Source: Scandinavium sp036271055
Lineage (GTDB): Bacteria; Pseudomonadota; Gammaproteobacteria; Enterobacterales; Enterobacteriaceae
Assembly (NCBI RefSeq): GCF_036271055.1
Contig: NZ_DATBBJ010000099.1
Span: 62,001 to 126,000 of the forward strand
Direction: 5' to 3'
DNA: 64,000 bases
Every line of letters begins with the position of its first letter. The stretch's first letter is position 1. Below are positions 1 to 7,800 of this stretch, in pieces. Position numbers and translations under genes: made by a program. The notes beneath the pieces are model-generated. The model ran no database searches. It saw only the letters and a list, made by a program, of their open reading frames with translations, and was not told the DNA's origin.

Positions 1-215
1 TCACTCAACGCGTGATGAGTTTCTTCCGAGATGCGTTTCTGCATATCACCCAGATTGACATCAATCAGGCCGGTATAGAGATCGGAGTAGTTCACATCGA
101 CATGAATCAGGGAAACTTTCGCGTTATACGGGCGCGCCATCGAGACTGCTTTATCTACCAGCATTTTGCTTTCCGGCGACAGATCGACCGCGATAAGAAT
201 GTGTTTGTAAGCCAT
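1..215 (-). CDS. uspA: Universal stress protein A (N-terminal part, cut by window edge)
   Basis: The minus strand reads MAYKHILIAVDLSPESKMLV from the ATG at 213-215, which is the conserved start of UspA. About 71 of the usual 144 residues lie in the window. UspA is a cytoplasmic stress protein induced in stationary phase and by growth arrest; the visible part holds the first beta strand and the IAVDLS loop of the Usp fold. It is divergent from uspB, as in E. coli, with about 300 bases between them. Confidence 0.97.
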   Translation of the reverse strand, partial: MAYKHILIAVDLSPESKMLVDKAVSMARPYNAKVSLIHVDVNYSDLYTGLIDVNLGDMQKRISEETHHALS

Positions 216-517
216 AGTGTTACTCCTTCCTTAAGTCTGTGGTTACTCGTTAAGTATAGTCAACTCAACCTTAAAACGACCCTTAAGTTACGTCAATGAC
301 CCTTTATCACCAATTAGTTAAACAAATCTTTGCGCTTTTGCTATTGATTACGATTAAGGATGTGGCAAAAAAATCAGCGGATCTCCTACACTATTAAAAG
401 AGTCGGTCGGCGAAGTTAATGTGATCGGTCTCTCACTCTTTCACTGACTGTCTGATGAGTTTCGGGGTGCGGTAGTCCTGGAGGGAGTCTCCGTGGGCGG
501 GTCGCCGGGGAGGAGGT
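216..517. other. uspA-uspB divergent intergenic region
   Basis: This holds the divergent promoters of uspA and uspB. In E. coli uspA is transcribed from a sigma-70 promoter and uspB from an RpoS-dependent one. I cannot assign exact -10/-35 boxes here and see no open reading frame that looks real. GGAGGAGG-like purine runs at about 507-515 form the uspB ribosome binding site. Confidence 0.5.
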
Positions 518-853
518 ATGGTAAGCACTGTCGCGCTGTTTTGGGCTTTGTGCATCGTGTGTGTGGTGAATATGGCGCGCTACTTCTCATCATTGCGCGC
601 CCTGCTGGTGGTGCTGCGTGGTTGCGATCCCTTACTCTATCAGTATGTGGATGGCGGAGGTTTTTTCACCTCCCACGGTCAGCCTGGCAAACAGGTGCGT
701 CTGGTGTGGTATATCTACGCGCAGCGTTATCGCGATCATCATGATGATGAGTTTATTCGCCGCTGTGAGCGTGTTCGCCGTCAGTTTGTGTTAACCAGTG
801 CGCTGTGTGGCCTGGTGATTATCAGCATGATTGCGTTGATGATTTGGCACTGA
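518..853 (+). CDS. uspB: Universal stress protein B
   Basis: A 111-residue protein, the usual UspB length. It has a predicted membrane helix at each end (about residues 4-22 and 90-109) and a charged middle. UspB is an inner-membrane protein of the sigma-S regulon, needed for ethanol tolerance in stationary phase; its molecular role is not well defined. The ATG at 518 follows a strong purine-rich ribosome binding site. A longer overlapping reading frame starting at 493 is a shadow. The gene is divergent from uspA and convergent with pitA across a shared terminator. Confidence 0.96.
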   Translation: MVSTVALFWALCIVCVVNMARYFSSLRALLVVLRGCDPLLYQYVDGGGFFTSHGQPGKQVRLVWYIYAQRYRDHHDDEFIRRCERVRRQFVLTSALCGLVIISMIALMIWH

Positions 854-861
854 GTTTCGAC

Positions 862-895
862 ATAAAAAAACGGGTCAGTTTCCTGACCCGTTTTT
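862..895. terminator. Bidirectional terminator between uspB and pitA
   Basis: Perfect 8-bp stem CGGGTCAG/CTGACCCG (871-878 and 883-890) with a TTTC loop, preceded by an A-run (864-870) and followed by TTTTT. The run on each side lets it end both uspB and the convergent pitA. Confidence 0.93.
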
Positions 896-920
896 GTCGT
901 TTTCAGACGCTGACAGAGAC

Positions 921-2417
921 TCAGATAAGCTTCAGGCTCAGCCAATAGAGGCCGCCAGAAAGGAGAATCGCTGCAGGCAGGGTCAGAACCCATGCCATCA
1001 GAATGTTCGTCACGGTCTTGCGTTGCAGACCGCCACCGTCAACGATCATCGTACCCGCAACGGAGGACGACAGAACGTGGGTGGTTGAGACTGGCATCCC
1101 GGTATAACTCGCGAGTCCAATCGATACCGCAGCGGTCATCTGCGCGGACATGCCCTGTGCATAGGTCATGCCTTTCTTACCGATTTTCTCACCGATGGTG
1201 GTCGCCACACGACGCCAGCCAATCATCGTACCAATGCCCAGCGCCAGCGCGACAGCCATGATAATCCAGACCGGTGCGTACTCGATGGTGCTCAACATAT
1301 CGGTTTTGAGTTTTTTCAGCAGACGCTTGTCGTCATTGCTGACGTCAGGCAGCTTCGCCACTTTATCGGTGGTATCGGAAATGCACAGCATGACGCGACG
1401 CATCTGGCTGCGCTGATCGACGCTCAGCTTGTCGTAACTCTCAATGTTATCCAGCATGCCTTTCACGCGGTTCAGTGCGTTGATGGTATTTGCCGGATGA
1501 CAATGGAATTCAGCAGGCTGGGTCGCACCCGGCTCTGGCGATGGAATCAACGGTTCAGCGCTGGTTACTTTTTGCAGCAGGTCAGGATGCTGCTGGAAAT
1601 AGAGCTCAACGTTGTTAACCGCATCACGAGTACGGGTGATTTCGTAGCCAGAAGCGTTCATGTTGACCACAAAGCCCGCTGGTGCCACGCCAATCAGGAC
1701 CAGCATCACCAGACCAATGCCTTTCTGACCGTCATTCGCGCCGTGAGAAAACGCAACGCCAATAGCCGAAATGATCAGTGCGATACGTGTCCAGAAAGGC
1801 GGCTTTTTCTTACCGTCCATCTTTTCACGTTCCGCAGGCGTCATGTGGATACGAGCCCGTTTTTTGGTGTTGCTCCAGTAGCGACGCAGCAGGAAAATCA
1901 GGCCACCGGCAACAACCAGACCGACAATAGGCGAGACAATCAGTGAAGCGAAAATCCCAATCACTTTCGGGATATTCAGCGCGTCAACAACAGAGGTGCC
2001 GGTCATCAGTGCATTGGTTAACCCAATCCCGATAATGGCCCCGATCAGGGTGTGAGAGCTTGATGCTGGCAGGCCGAAATACCAGGTTCCGAGGTTCCAG
2101 ATAATCGCCGCTAACAGCATAGAAAAGACCATGGCGAGACCATGAGCAGAGCCCATGTTCAGCAGCAAATCCGTTGGCAGCATATGCACAATCGCATAGG
2201 CTACGCTCAGACCGCCAAGCAGCACGCCAAAGAAGTTGAAAATTGCCGCCATCGCCACCGCGAGTTGCGAACGCATCGCGCGGGTGTAGATAACGGTCGC
2301 TACTGCGTTTGCGGTGTCGTGGAAGCCATTAATCGCTTCGTAAAACAATACAAATCCCAGAGCAAGCAGTAATAAAAGCCCAGTATGTAAATCCAGGCCA
2401 GCAAACAAATGTAGCAT
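921..2417 (-). CDS. pitA: Low-affinity inorganic phosphate / metal-phosphate transporter
   Basis: 498 residues, close to the 499 of E. coli PitA. It is an inner-membrane, proton-motive-force-driven carrier of Pi as a divalent-metal-phosphate complex. The two PHO4-family repeats are visible: GFHDTANAVATV near residue 31 and SHGANDGQKGIG in the middle, together with conserved SSSHTLIG and VSTTHVLSSS segments. A long hydrophilic loop lies between the two halves. Start ATG at 2415-2417. Monocistronic, convergent with uspB and divergent from yhiN. Confidence 0.97.
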   Translation of the reverse strand: MLHLFAGLDLHTGLLLLLALGFVLFYEAINGFHDTANAVATVIYTRAMRSQLAVAMAAIFNFFGVLLGGLSVAYAIVHMLPTDLLLNMGSAHGLAMVFSMLLAAIIWNLGTWYFGLPASSSHTLIGAIIGIGLTNALMTGTSVVDALNIPKVIGIFASLIVSPIVGLVVAGGLIFLLRRYWSNTKKRARIHMTPAEREKMDGKKKPPFWTRIALIISAIGVAFSHGANDGQKGIGLVMLVLIGVAPAGFVVNMNASGYEITRTRDAVNNVELYFQQHPDLLQKVTSAEPLIPSPEPGATQPAEFHCHPANTINALNRVKGMLDNIESYDKLSVDQRSQMRRVMLCISDTTDKVAKLPDVSNDDKRLLKKLKTDMLSTIEYAPVWIIMAVALALGIGTMIGWRRVATTIGEKIGKKGMTYAQGMSAQMTAAVSIGLASYTGMPVSTTHVLSSSVAGTMIVDGGGLQRKTVTNILMAWVLTLPAAILLSGGLYWLSLKLI

Positions 2418-2647
2418 AGGACGTTACGCCATTTTGAGGACATGAACGCGGCGCATTATCCAGGACAAACGCGGCGTGGGCAAAGAGAAATATAGACTTT
2501 TATTGATATTTCTTCACCAACGTAAAAATAGTCTTTGGATTATTCCTATATGTTTCAAACGTATGACCCGTCATGAAAAAATTCTTACTGGTCGTACCGC
2601 AAGGGAAAATTTACAATTCCCGACATTCAAAATGAGAGGACAGGCGT

Positions 2648-3841
2648 GTGGAAAGGTTTGATGCCATTGTTGTCGGCGCGGGCGCGGCGGGAATGTTTTG
2701 TGCAGCGCAGGCGGGACAGGCCGGGGCGCGAGTGTTGCTTCTGGATAACGGCAAAAAGCCGGGCCGCAAGATTTTAATGTCCGGCGGTGGGCGATGTAAC
2801 TTCACCAATATGTACGTAGAACCCGCGGCGTACCTCAGTCAGAACCCGCATTTTTGCAAATCGGCGCTGGCGCGTTACACCCAGTGGGACTTTATCGATC
2901 TGGTCGGAAAATATGGCATTGCGTGGCATGAGAAGACCCTTGGCCAGTTGTTCTGCGATGATTCCGCCGAGCAAATCGTCGACATGCTGGTGTCGGAATG
3001 CGAGAAGGGCGGGGTCATCACGCGTCTGCGTACCGAGATTATCAGCGTTGAGCGCGACGAAGAGGGCTACACGCTGCAACTCAACGGCGATACGGTGGCG
3101 GCGAAAAAACTGGTGATTGCCAGCGGCGGGTTATCGATGCCGGGCCTCGGCGCATCGCCATTCGGCTATAAGATTGCCGAGCAGTTTGGCCTGAACGTTT
3201 TGCCGACCCGCGCAGGATTGGTGCCCTTTACACTGCACAAACCGCTGCTGGAACAATTGCAGGTGCTTTCCGGCGTTTCCGTGCCATCGGTGATCACCGC
3301 CAATGATGGCACCGTATTCCGCGAAAACCTGTTGTTCACCCACCGTGGGCTTTCAGGCCCTGCCGTGCTGCAAATTTCCAGCTTCTGGCAATCTGGTGAA
3401 TTCGTCAGCATCAATCTACTGCCAGAGTGTGATCTTGAAACGTTCCTCGATGAGCAGCGTAACGCGCACCCCAACCAGAGCCTGAAAAACACGCTGGCGA
3501 TGCAGTTGCCAAAACGTCTGGTGGAATGCCTGCAACTGCTGGGGCAAATCCCGGATGTACAACTCAAACAACTTAACAGCAAAGATCAGCAGCAGCTGGT
3601 CGACACGCTGACCAACTGGCGCATACAGCCAAATGGCACCGAGGGATACCGCACTGCCGAAGTAACGCTGGGTGGTGTCAATACCGATGAGCTTTCCTCA
3701 CGCACTATGGAAGCGCGCAAAGTACCGGGGCTTTATTTCATCGGAGAAGTGATGGACGTTACCGGCTGGCTCGGCGGCTACAACTTCCAGTGGGCATGGG
3801 CATCGGCCTGGGCGTGCGCGCAGGCGTTGGTAGAGGCGTAG
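2648..3841 (+). CDS. yhiN: YhiN family FAD/NAD(P)-dependent oxidoreductase (HI0933-like)
   Basis: 397 residues starting at GTG 2648, with the N-terminal dinucleotide-binding motif GAGAAGMFCA at about residues 12-21 and the family motif SGGGRCNFTN. The C-terminal GGYNFQWAWASAWACAQ segment is typical of YhiN/HI0933 flavoproteins. The physiological substrate is unknown. The last codons are altered by the adjacent Tn7-like element: codons GAG-GCG-TAG end the gene, with CG and TAG supplied by the element. The ancestral end (GAG-GTG-TAA) can be rebuilt by joining base 3836 to base 9503. The protein length is unchanged and only the final residue changes (Val to Ala). Confidence 0.95.
   Translation: MERFDAIVVGAGAAGMFCAAQAGQAGARVLLLDNGKKPGRKILMSGGGRCNFTNMYVEPAAYLSQNPHFCKSALARYTQWDFIDLVGKYGIAWHEKTLGQLFCDDSAEQIVDMLVSECEKGGVITRLRTEIISVERDEEGYTLQLNGDTVAAKKLVIASGGLSMPGLGASPFGYKIAEQFGLNVLPTRAGLVPFTLHKPLLEQLQVLSGVSVPSVITANDGTVFRENLLFTHRGLSGPAVLQISSFWQSGEFVSINLLPECDLETFLDEQRNAHPNQSLKNTLAMQLPKRLVECLQLLGQIPDVQLKQLNSKDQQQLVDTLTNWRIQPNGTEGYRTAEVTLGGVNTDELSSRTMEARKVPGLYFIGEVMDVTGWLGGYNFQWAWASAWACAQALVEA
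3832..3836. repeat. Left copy of 5-bp target-site duplication AGAGG
   Basis: AGAGG inside the last codons of yhiN, repeated at 9498-9502 directly outside the other end of the element. A 5-bp duplication is what Tn7-family transposases produce. Confidence 0.85.
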
Positions 3842-3847
3842 ATCGAT

Positions 3848-3913
3848 AATAATGTTTGTAGCTTAAGCAAAAGGTTTGTAGTTGAAAGGCTGCTGTAGAA
3901 ATAAAGATTGTTG
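3848..3913 (+). repeat. Left-end array of TnsB-type repeats
   Basis: Three related 14-mers point inward: AATAATGTTTGTAG (3848-3861), CAAAAGGTTTGTAG (3868-3881) and AATAAAGATTGTTG (3900-3913). Spaced repeats of this kind are typical of Tn7-family transposon ends. Confidence 0.7.
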
Positions 3914-3978
3914 TTAATGTGCGCTCGATTCACTTCTCGGGGTTGGCTTCAGCGAGGTGTGGTTGGCTGTATAAAAAA

Positions 3979-4008
3979 CAAACGGCACTCTATTTCAGGT
4001 GCCGTAAT
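3979..4008 (-). terminator. Intrinsic terminator of the five-gene cargo operon
   Basis: On the minus strand a 7-bp stem ACGGCAC/GTGCCGT (3999-4005 and 3982-3988) with a 10-base loop is followed by a T-rich tract (TTGTTTTTTAT). It lies about 35 bases after the stop of the MFS gene. Confidence 0.85.
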
Positions 4009-4038
4009 ATGGGGAATGTCATTGCGATTATGGCGGTG

Positions 4039-5247
4039 TTAGTATGAAGGCGCCGAGCCAGTCAGCCTACTTAACTCCGCAATGCGGAGTTGACGATATG
4101 CCAGCACTGTTGAATACAGCGCGAGAAGACAGCAAAGGAAGGCGAAAATAAAAATTGCGGGGTAACCGAAGATGGAGACGATAACTCCGCCAACCAGACC
4201 TGAAATGAGGATCCCTATATCAAAGCAGGATTCATAGGTGCTCAGTGCAAGCCCAATGTTTTCATCAGGCATGCTCTTGATTGCCGGCAATGCCAGTAGC
4301 GGATAGACCATAGACAGACCGAATCCTGTCATAAACGAGCCCAGCATTGCCATCCATGGGCTTGATGCTAGCCCAATCATCAGGAGCCCTACCGCCTCGA
4401 TGCAGAGTGAAAACAAGGTCAGTTTTAGCCCGGAACTGTCGGCTTTCCATCCGAGTGTAAGCCTAGAAAGAACGTATCCTACTCCAAAAAGCGAAATGGC
4501 AATAGCGGCCTGCTTATCCCAGTCATTTTGCATAAAAAACAGTACCAGAAAACCAGTGATAGAGGCATATCCAATATTCGCCAGTGAAAAACCAGAACCA
4601 GCTTTCCAGACGCGTGTAATAGCGTAAGCAAGGGTGACATGGCTTCTGGAGGGAGAGACAGATACGGGTTTAACTAGCATGACAACGATAAAGCCCAGCA
4701 GGGGCAATATTGTCATGATTAATGCGGAGATATTCAGACCTGAATGGGCATAGAACCATGTCCCCCCGAAATTCCCGATTGCAAGTCCCAGGAACATGGC
4801 AATCCCCACCCAGGACATGATTTTCCCTGCATGAGCCTTTCCAACCAGTCCGATTGGCCAAGTTCCACTGCAGGTGAATATCAGACTTTCCCCGATCCCC
4901 ATCAGTACCCGTGAAAACAGGATCACGCCGTAAGCTGTGTGAGACGGAGCAATAAACGTAAATGTCAACCAGCACAATAAACCGGCAGAGACCGTAAGAG
5001 ATAGCCCCAGCGTCATCCCTTTTCTTGGGCCTTGGTTGTCAGAATAGCGGCCAGCGAAGGCTCTGGAGACGAGTGTAGCCACGGACTCTGTCGCGATCAC
5101 AAGCCCGACAAAAAACGCCGAATATCCGGCGATTTTATTGATATACAAAGGAAGGATGGCAAGAGATAGCCCAAGGCTGATAATGGCCAGAAAAAGTATT
5201 CCAGCCACGAGGGTAGCAGCGATTAAATTATTCTGGATTTTGTACAT
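4039..5247 (-). CDS. MFS transporter, YhhS/YfcJ-like, probable product exporter
   Basis: About 402 residues with twelve predicted hydrophobic segments and the MFS loop 2-3 signature (SRAFAGRYSDNQGPRKG), the pattern of the YfcJ/YhhS branch. The start is set at ATG 5245-5247 (MYKIQNN), overlapping the end of the formyltransferase gene by 20 bases. The longer frame from 5271 lies fully inside that gene and is less likely. As the last gene of a biosynthetic-looking operon it most likely exports the product or gives self-resistance; the substrate is unknown. Codons are AT-richer than in the flanking chromosome. Confidence 0.8.
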   Translation of the reverse strand: MYKIQNNLIAATLVAGILFLAIISLGLSLAILPLYINKIAGYSAFFVGLVIATESVATLVSRAFAGRYSDNQGPRKGMTLGLSLTVSAGLLCWLTFTFIAPSHTAYGVILFSRVLMGIGESLIFTCSGTWPIGLVGKAHAGKIMSWVGIAMFLGLAIGNFGGTWFYAHSGLNISALIMTILPLLGFIVVMLVKPVSVSPSRSHVTLAYAITRVWKAGSGFSLANIGYASITGFLVLFFMQNDWDKQAAIAISLFGVGYVLSRLTLGWKADSSGLKLTLFSLCIEAVGLLMIGLASSPWMAMLGSFMTGFGLSMVYPLLALPAIKSMPDENIGLALSTYESCFDIGILISGLVGGVIVSIFGYPAIFIFAFLCCLLALYSTVLAYRQLRIAELSRLTGSAPSY

Positions 5248-5857
5248 GCATATAATCCTTATATACGACACGGGATTCGGACAATGTTATCTTTCCGTTC
5301 AAGAAGGCAAGTGCCGCACGATAAATCATCTTCTGTTCCACTTCAATAATTGCCTGCCGAAGATCACTTTCCGTCATTCCATTGGTAATCCTGACTGGCT
5401 CCTGATCAATAATGGGCCCCGCATCCACTTCCTCATTAATGAAATGCAGTGTGGCTCCGGTGACACGCAACCCCATATTCAAGGCTTTTTGCTGAGCTTT
5501 GTCTCCGGGCAAAGCAGGCAGTAAGGAAGGATGCGTGTTCATGGTTTTATGGCCAAACTCCATGGAGAATTCTTTAGTGAAAATACGTCTGAATCCACCC
5601 AGAATCACCAGATCTATCTGGTTTTTTCGTAAGATATCGGCGATATGCTCATCAAACGCATGACGTGAATCGAAATTTTTATGATCGATGACCTTAACTT
5701 TTCTTCCTGAAAAATTGGGGTTAGAGACCGAAGTAAACTCGCGGTTGTTAGTGATAATCACGCTCAGTTCGGCAGCGGTCTGACTGTGTTGCACTGCACG
5801 GATAGCGGATTGAATAAGGGTTCCTCGCCCTGAAAACAGAAAGGCTATTTTTTTCAT
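5228..5857 (-). CDS. PurN-like formyltransferase (10-formyl-THF dependent)
   Basis: 209 residues, the length of GAR transformylase PurN (212 in E. coli). The catalytic trio is conserved: Asn107 and His109 in MNTHPSLLP and Asp145 in INEEVDAGPII, matching PurN Asn106, His108 and Asp144. The N-terminal IAFLFSGRGT loop fits the phosphate-binding region. The segment after the catalytic His (ALPGDKAQQKAL) diverges from PurN (KYPGLHTHRQAL), so the acceptor may differ from GAR. Start ATG 5855-5857 overlaps the upstream stop as ATGA, implying translational coupling. It is probably a formylation step in the cargo pathway rather than a housekeeping purN. Confidence 0.82.
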   Translation of the reverse strand: MKKIAFLFSGRGTLIQSAIRAVQHSQTAAELSVIITNNREFTSVSNPNFSGRKVKVIDHKNFDSRHAFDEHIADILRKNQIDLVILGGFRRIFTKEFSMEFGHKTMNTHPSLLPALPGDKAQQKALNMGLRVTGATLHFINEEVDAGPIIDQEPVRITNGMTESDLRQAIIEVEQKMIYRAALAFLNGKITLSESRVVYKDYMHVQNPE

Positions 5858-7143
5858 AGTCTGACCTGTGCTCTTAACATTTCATATTCAGTATCATTCA
5901 ATTCAATATCGACATTCACAAACCGACCGTCGATAATAATATTTTCTCCGTTGATCATTACACGCGAAGGACTTTCGCTGTTTAACAATTTGAGAAGCGA
6001 TACAGGGGTATTAATGTAGTCAGTATCAATTTTCGATTTCTCAAAAAGGATCAGATCAGCTTTGTAACCACTTTCTAGTTTGCCAACATTATTCAGGCCC
6101 AGTGTTTTGGCTCCGCCTTCGGTCAGAAAATATAGCAATTTGGCCGCAGACACTTTTTTGCTAAAATCCGTATCTCCATGGTGATATAACGCAAAAAGTG
6201 CATCAGATGTCAGGTTATTGCCCGGATTGACCATTGCCGCATCAGTACCCAGACCGATATTGACATCACTCATCAGGGCTGAGACAGGAAAGGTGCCTGC
6301 CCCGACAAAGCTGTTACTGACGGGGCAATGAATTATCTGAGCACCACTATTCTTAAGTACAGAAATGTCGTCTTCGGAAAGATGGCTACAGTGAACAAGT
6401 GCAGTATGCCGATCAAGGATCTTTAATTCCGCTAAGCGCTGGATACCACTTTTTCCATACTTAGCACTGTGCAGATCAACCTGTATTTTCCCTTCATGCG
6501 CATGCAGGAACAGTCTGGTTCGGGTGTGACGTGCTGCTTTATGCAGAGCCAAAAGTAGTGCATCGTCGGCCGATAGTTCGGAGGCCGTAGCCGGGCTCAC
6601 TGATACAAGAGAGTCTTGGTAAGAAGAAAGCGCTGCATAAAAATTATCACAGGCCACATCCACGGTACTGCGCTGTGGGCTCTGACCTTTCCCTGCCCAC
6701 ATGTTGCTCTGGCAAAAATTGACCACACAGCGACACCCTGTGAGTCTGGCGGCCAGGACGTCATTCTCAGCACGACTGGTAAACAGTCCAAATGTCGTCA
6801 CGCCCTTTTTTATTCCAGAGGACAGCGCCTTTAGGGCCGCGATATACTGTCCCTGAGGTGACTCCAGCTCATTATTTTTATGTACAGAATCCAGCACCAT
6901 ATCAATCGGTGAGGCATCAAGAATGCTGCAATGAATTTCTTTACTGGGATGAAGGTGGGCATTGACTAGCCCCGGGAAAGCAATAAGCTGGCTGGCTTCG
7001 ACGATTGCTGTTTCACTGCAGACGACCAAATCTCTCCCAATCTCAACGATGGTGTCGTCTTCGATATAGATGTCACCGCTAATGAGCAACATAGGGACCA
7101 CATCAAGATATTTTATCCCTTTAAACAGGATCTTCGTTTTCAT
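5854..7143 (-). CDS. Amidohydrolase-superfamily deaminase/hydrolase
   Basis: About 429 residues from ATG 7141-7143 (MKTKILFKG), preceded by a weak AGAGAG site. The metal and catalytic residues of the AtzB/TrzN/MtaD/SsnA-type branch are present: HxH at His63/His65 (NAHLHP), HAHE at 214-217, His251 (ALVHCSHL) and Asp301 (GLGTDAA). The C-terminal beta sandwich ends in the usual GKLESGYKADLILFE block. Family members hydrolyse or deaminate purines, pyrimidines, pterins and s-triazines, so a heterocyclic substrate is likely. The 100-base gap to the upstream gene is the only sizeable gap in the operon; its 3' end overlaps the formyltransferase start by four bases. Confidence 0.82.
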   Translation of the reverse strand: MKTKILFKGIKYLDVVPMLLISGDIYIEDDTIVEIGRDLVVCSETAIVEASQLIAFPGLVNAHLHPSKEIHCSILDASPIDMVLDSVHKNNELESPQGQYIAALKALSSGIKKGVTTFGLFTSRAENDVLAARLTGCRCVVNFCQSNMWAGKGQSPQRSTVDVACDNFYAALSSYQDSLVSVSPATASELSADDALLLALHKAARHTRTRLFLHAHEGKIQVDLHSAKYGKSGIQRLAELKILDRHTALVHCSHLSEDDISVLKNSGAQIIHCPVSNSFVGAGTFPVSALMSDVNIGLGTDAAMVNPGNNLTSDALFALYHHGDTDFSKKVSAAKLLYFLTEGGAKTLGLNNVGKLESGYKADLILFEKSKIDTDYINTPVSLLKLLNSESPSRVMINGENIIIDGRFVNVDIELNDTEYEMLRAQVRL

Positions 7144-7242
7144 AATGGCTCTCTGTTTGCTGGTACAGGACAGTGGCACCTGGAGTCTGTTCATACAGAC
7201 CTGTATGCCAGCCTCCTTCCTGTTAAATAAAAGTGCTGATAC

Positions 7243-7800
7243 TTATAATTTCAGGGCTTTTTGTTCGGCAATCATAGATCCAAATGCGCAACGCAGCGCT
7301 GTGCTGAATTCATCTGACCGGGTATACATCCCTCCCGTCAGGACGCCGTTCGTTCCCAACCGTTCCAGTTCCTGCCGAGAGATGGATGCAAATTTTTCCA
7401 GTACCAGATCGGAAAGCTTCAGGTTGCGTGAAAGGCCAACGGCGACGTCGGCTGGGAGCATGATCTTACCGCTGCAGCCGTAATACATTCTGCCGTCAGC
7501 GATATTTTTCAGGACTGCCCATCCATAAAGAAAGGTCCCGTAGGATGTTTTTTCAGTAAGCCCCTCCAGAGCAATGACTACGTCAACTTCTCCTCCCAGC
7601 TTGGCTTCGAGGTTTTCAATCCGGCGGTGGCAGCCTGCCAAGGCTTCTTCATCGGTGTCAGGTGTTTCACTGACCCCGGAAGAGATGGCATAACATCTCA
7701 GTGAGAAATTATGGAACGCCTGGCTGCATATTTCTTTTGTCGCTTTTATTTTTGCACTATTTTCAGAACATAAAGCGATAAGGGGGTGATTATTCGGCAT
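7243..7800 (-). CDS. DUF84 / YjjX-like non-canonical NTP phosphatase
   Basis: About 185 residues from the ATG at 7798-7800 (MPNNHPLIALCSEN). An in-frame ATG two codons earlier is possible, but spacing to the AAGTGGG site favours 7800. The family features are SENSAKIKATKEIC at the N-terminus, VVIALEGLTEK in the middle and GTNGVLTGGMYTRSDEF near the end, as in inosine/xanthosine triphosphatase YjjX. Such enzymes cleave unusual nucleoside triphosphates. Here it may process or detoxify a modified nucleotide made by the upstream enzyme. The start overlaps the end of that gene, so the two are translationally coupled. Confidence 0.8.
   Translation of the reverse strand: MPNNHPLIALCSENSAKIKATKEICSQAFHNFSLRCYAISSGVSETPDTDEEALAGCHRRIENLEAKLGGEVDVVIALEGLTEKTSYGTFLYGWAVLKNIADGRMYYGCSGKIMLPADVAVGLSRNLKLSDLVLEKFASISRQELERLGTNGVLTGGMYTRSDEFSTALRCAFGSMIAEQKALKL

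Noticed and set aside
5138..5524. 128-codon plus-strand frame
   Set aside because: Antisense to the formyltransferase and MFS genes, whose catalytic motifs and overlaps establish the minus strand as coding.
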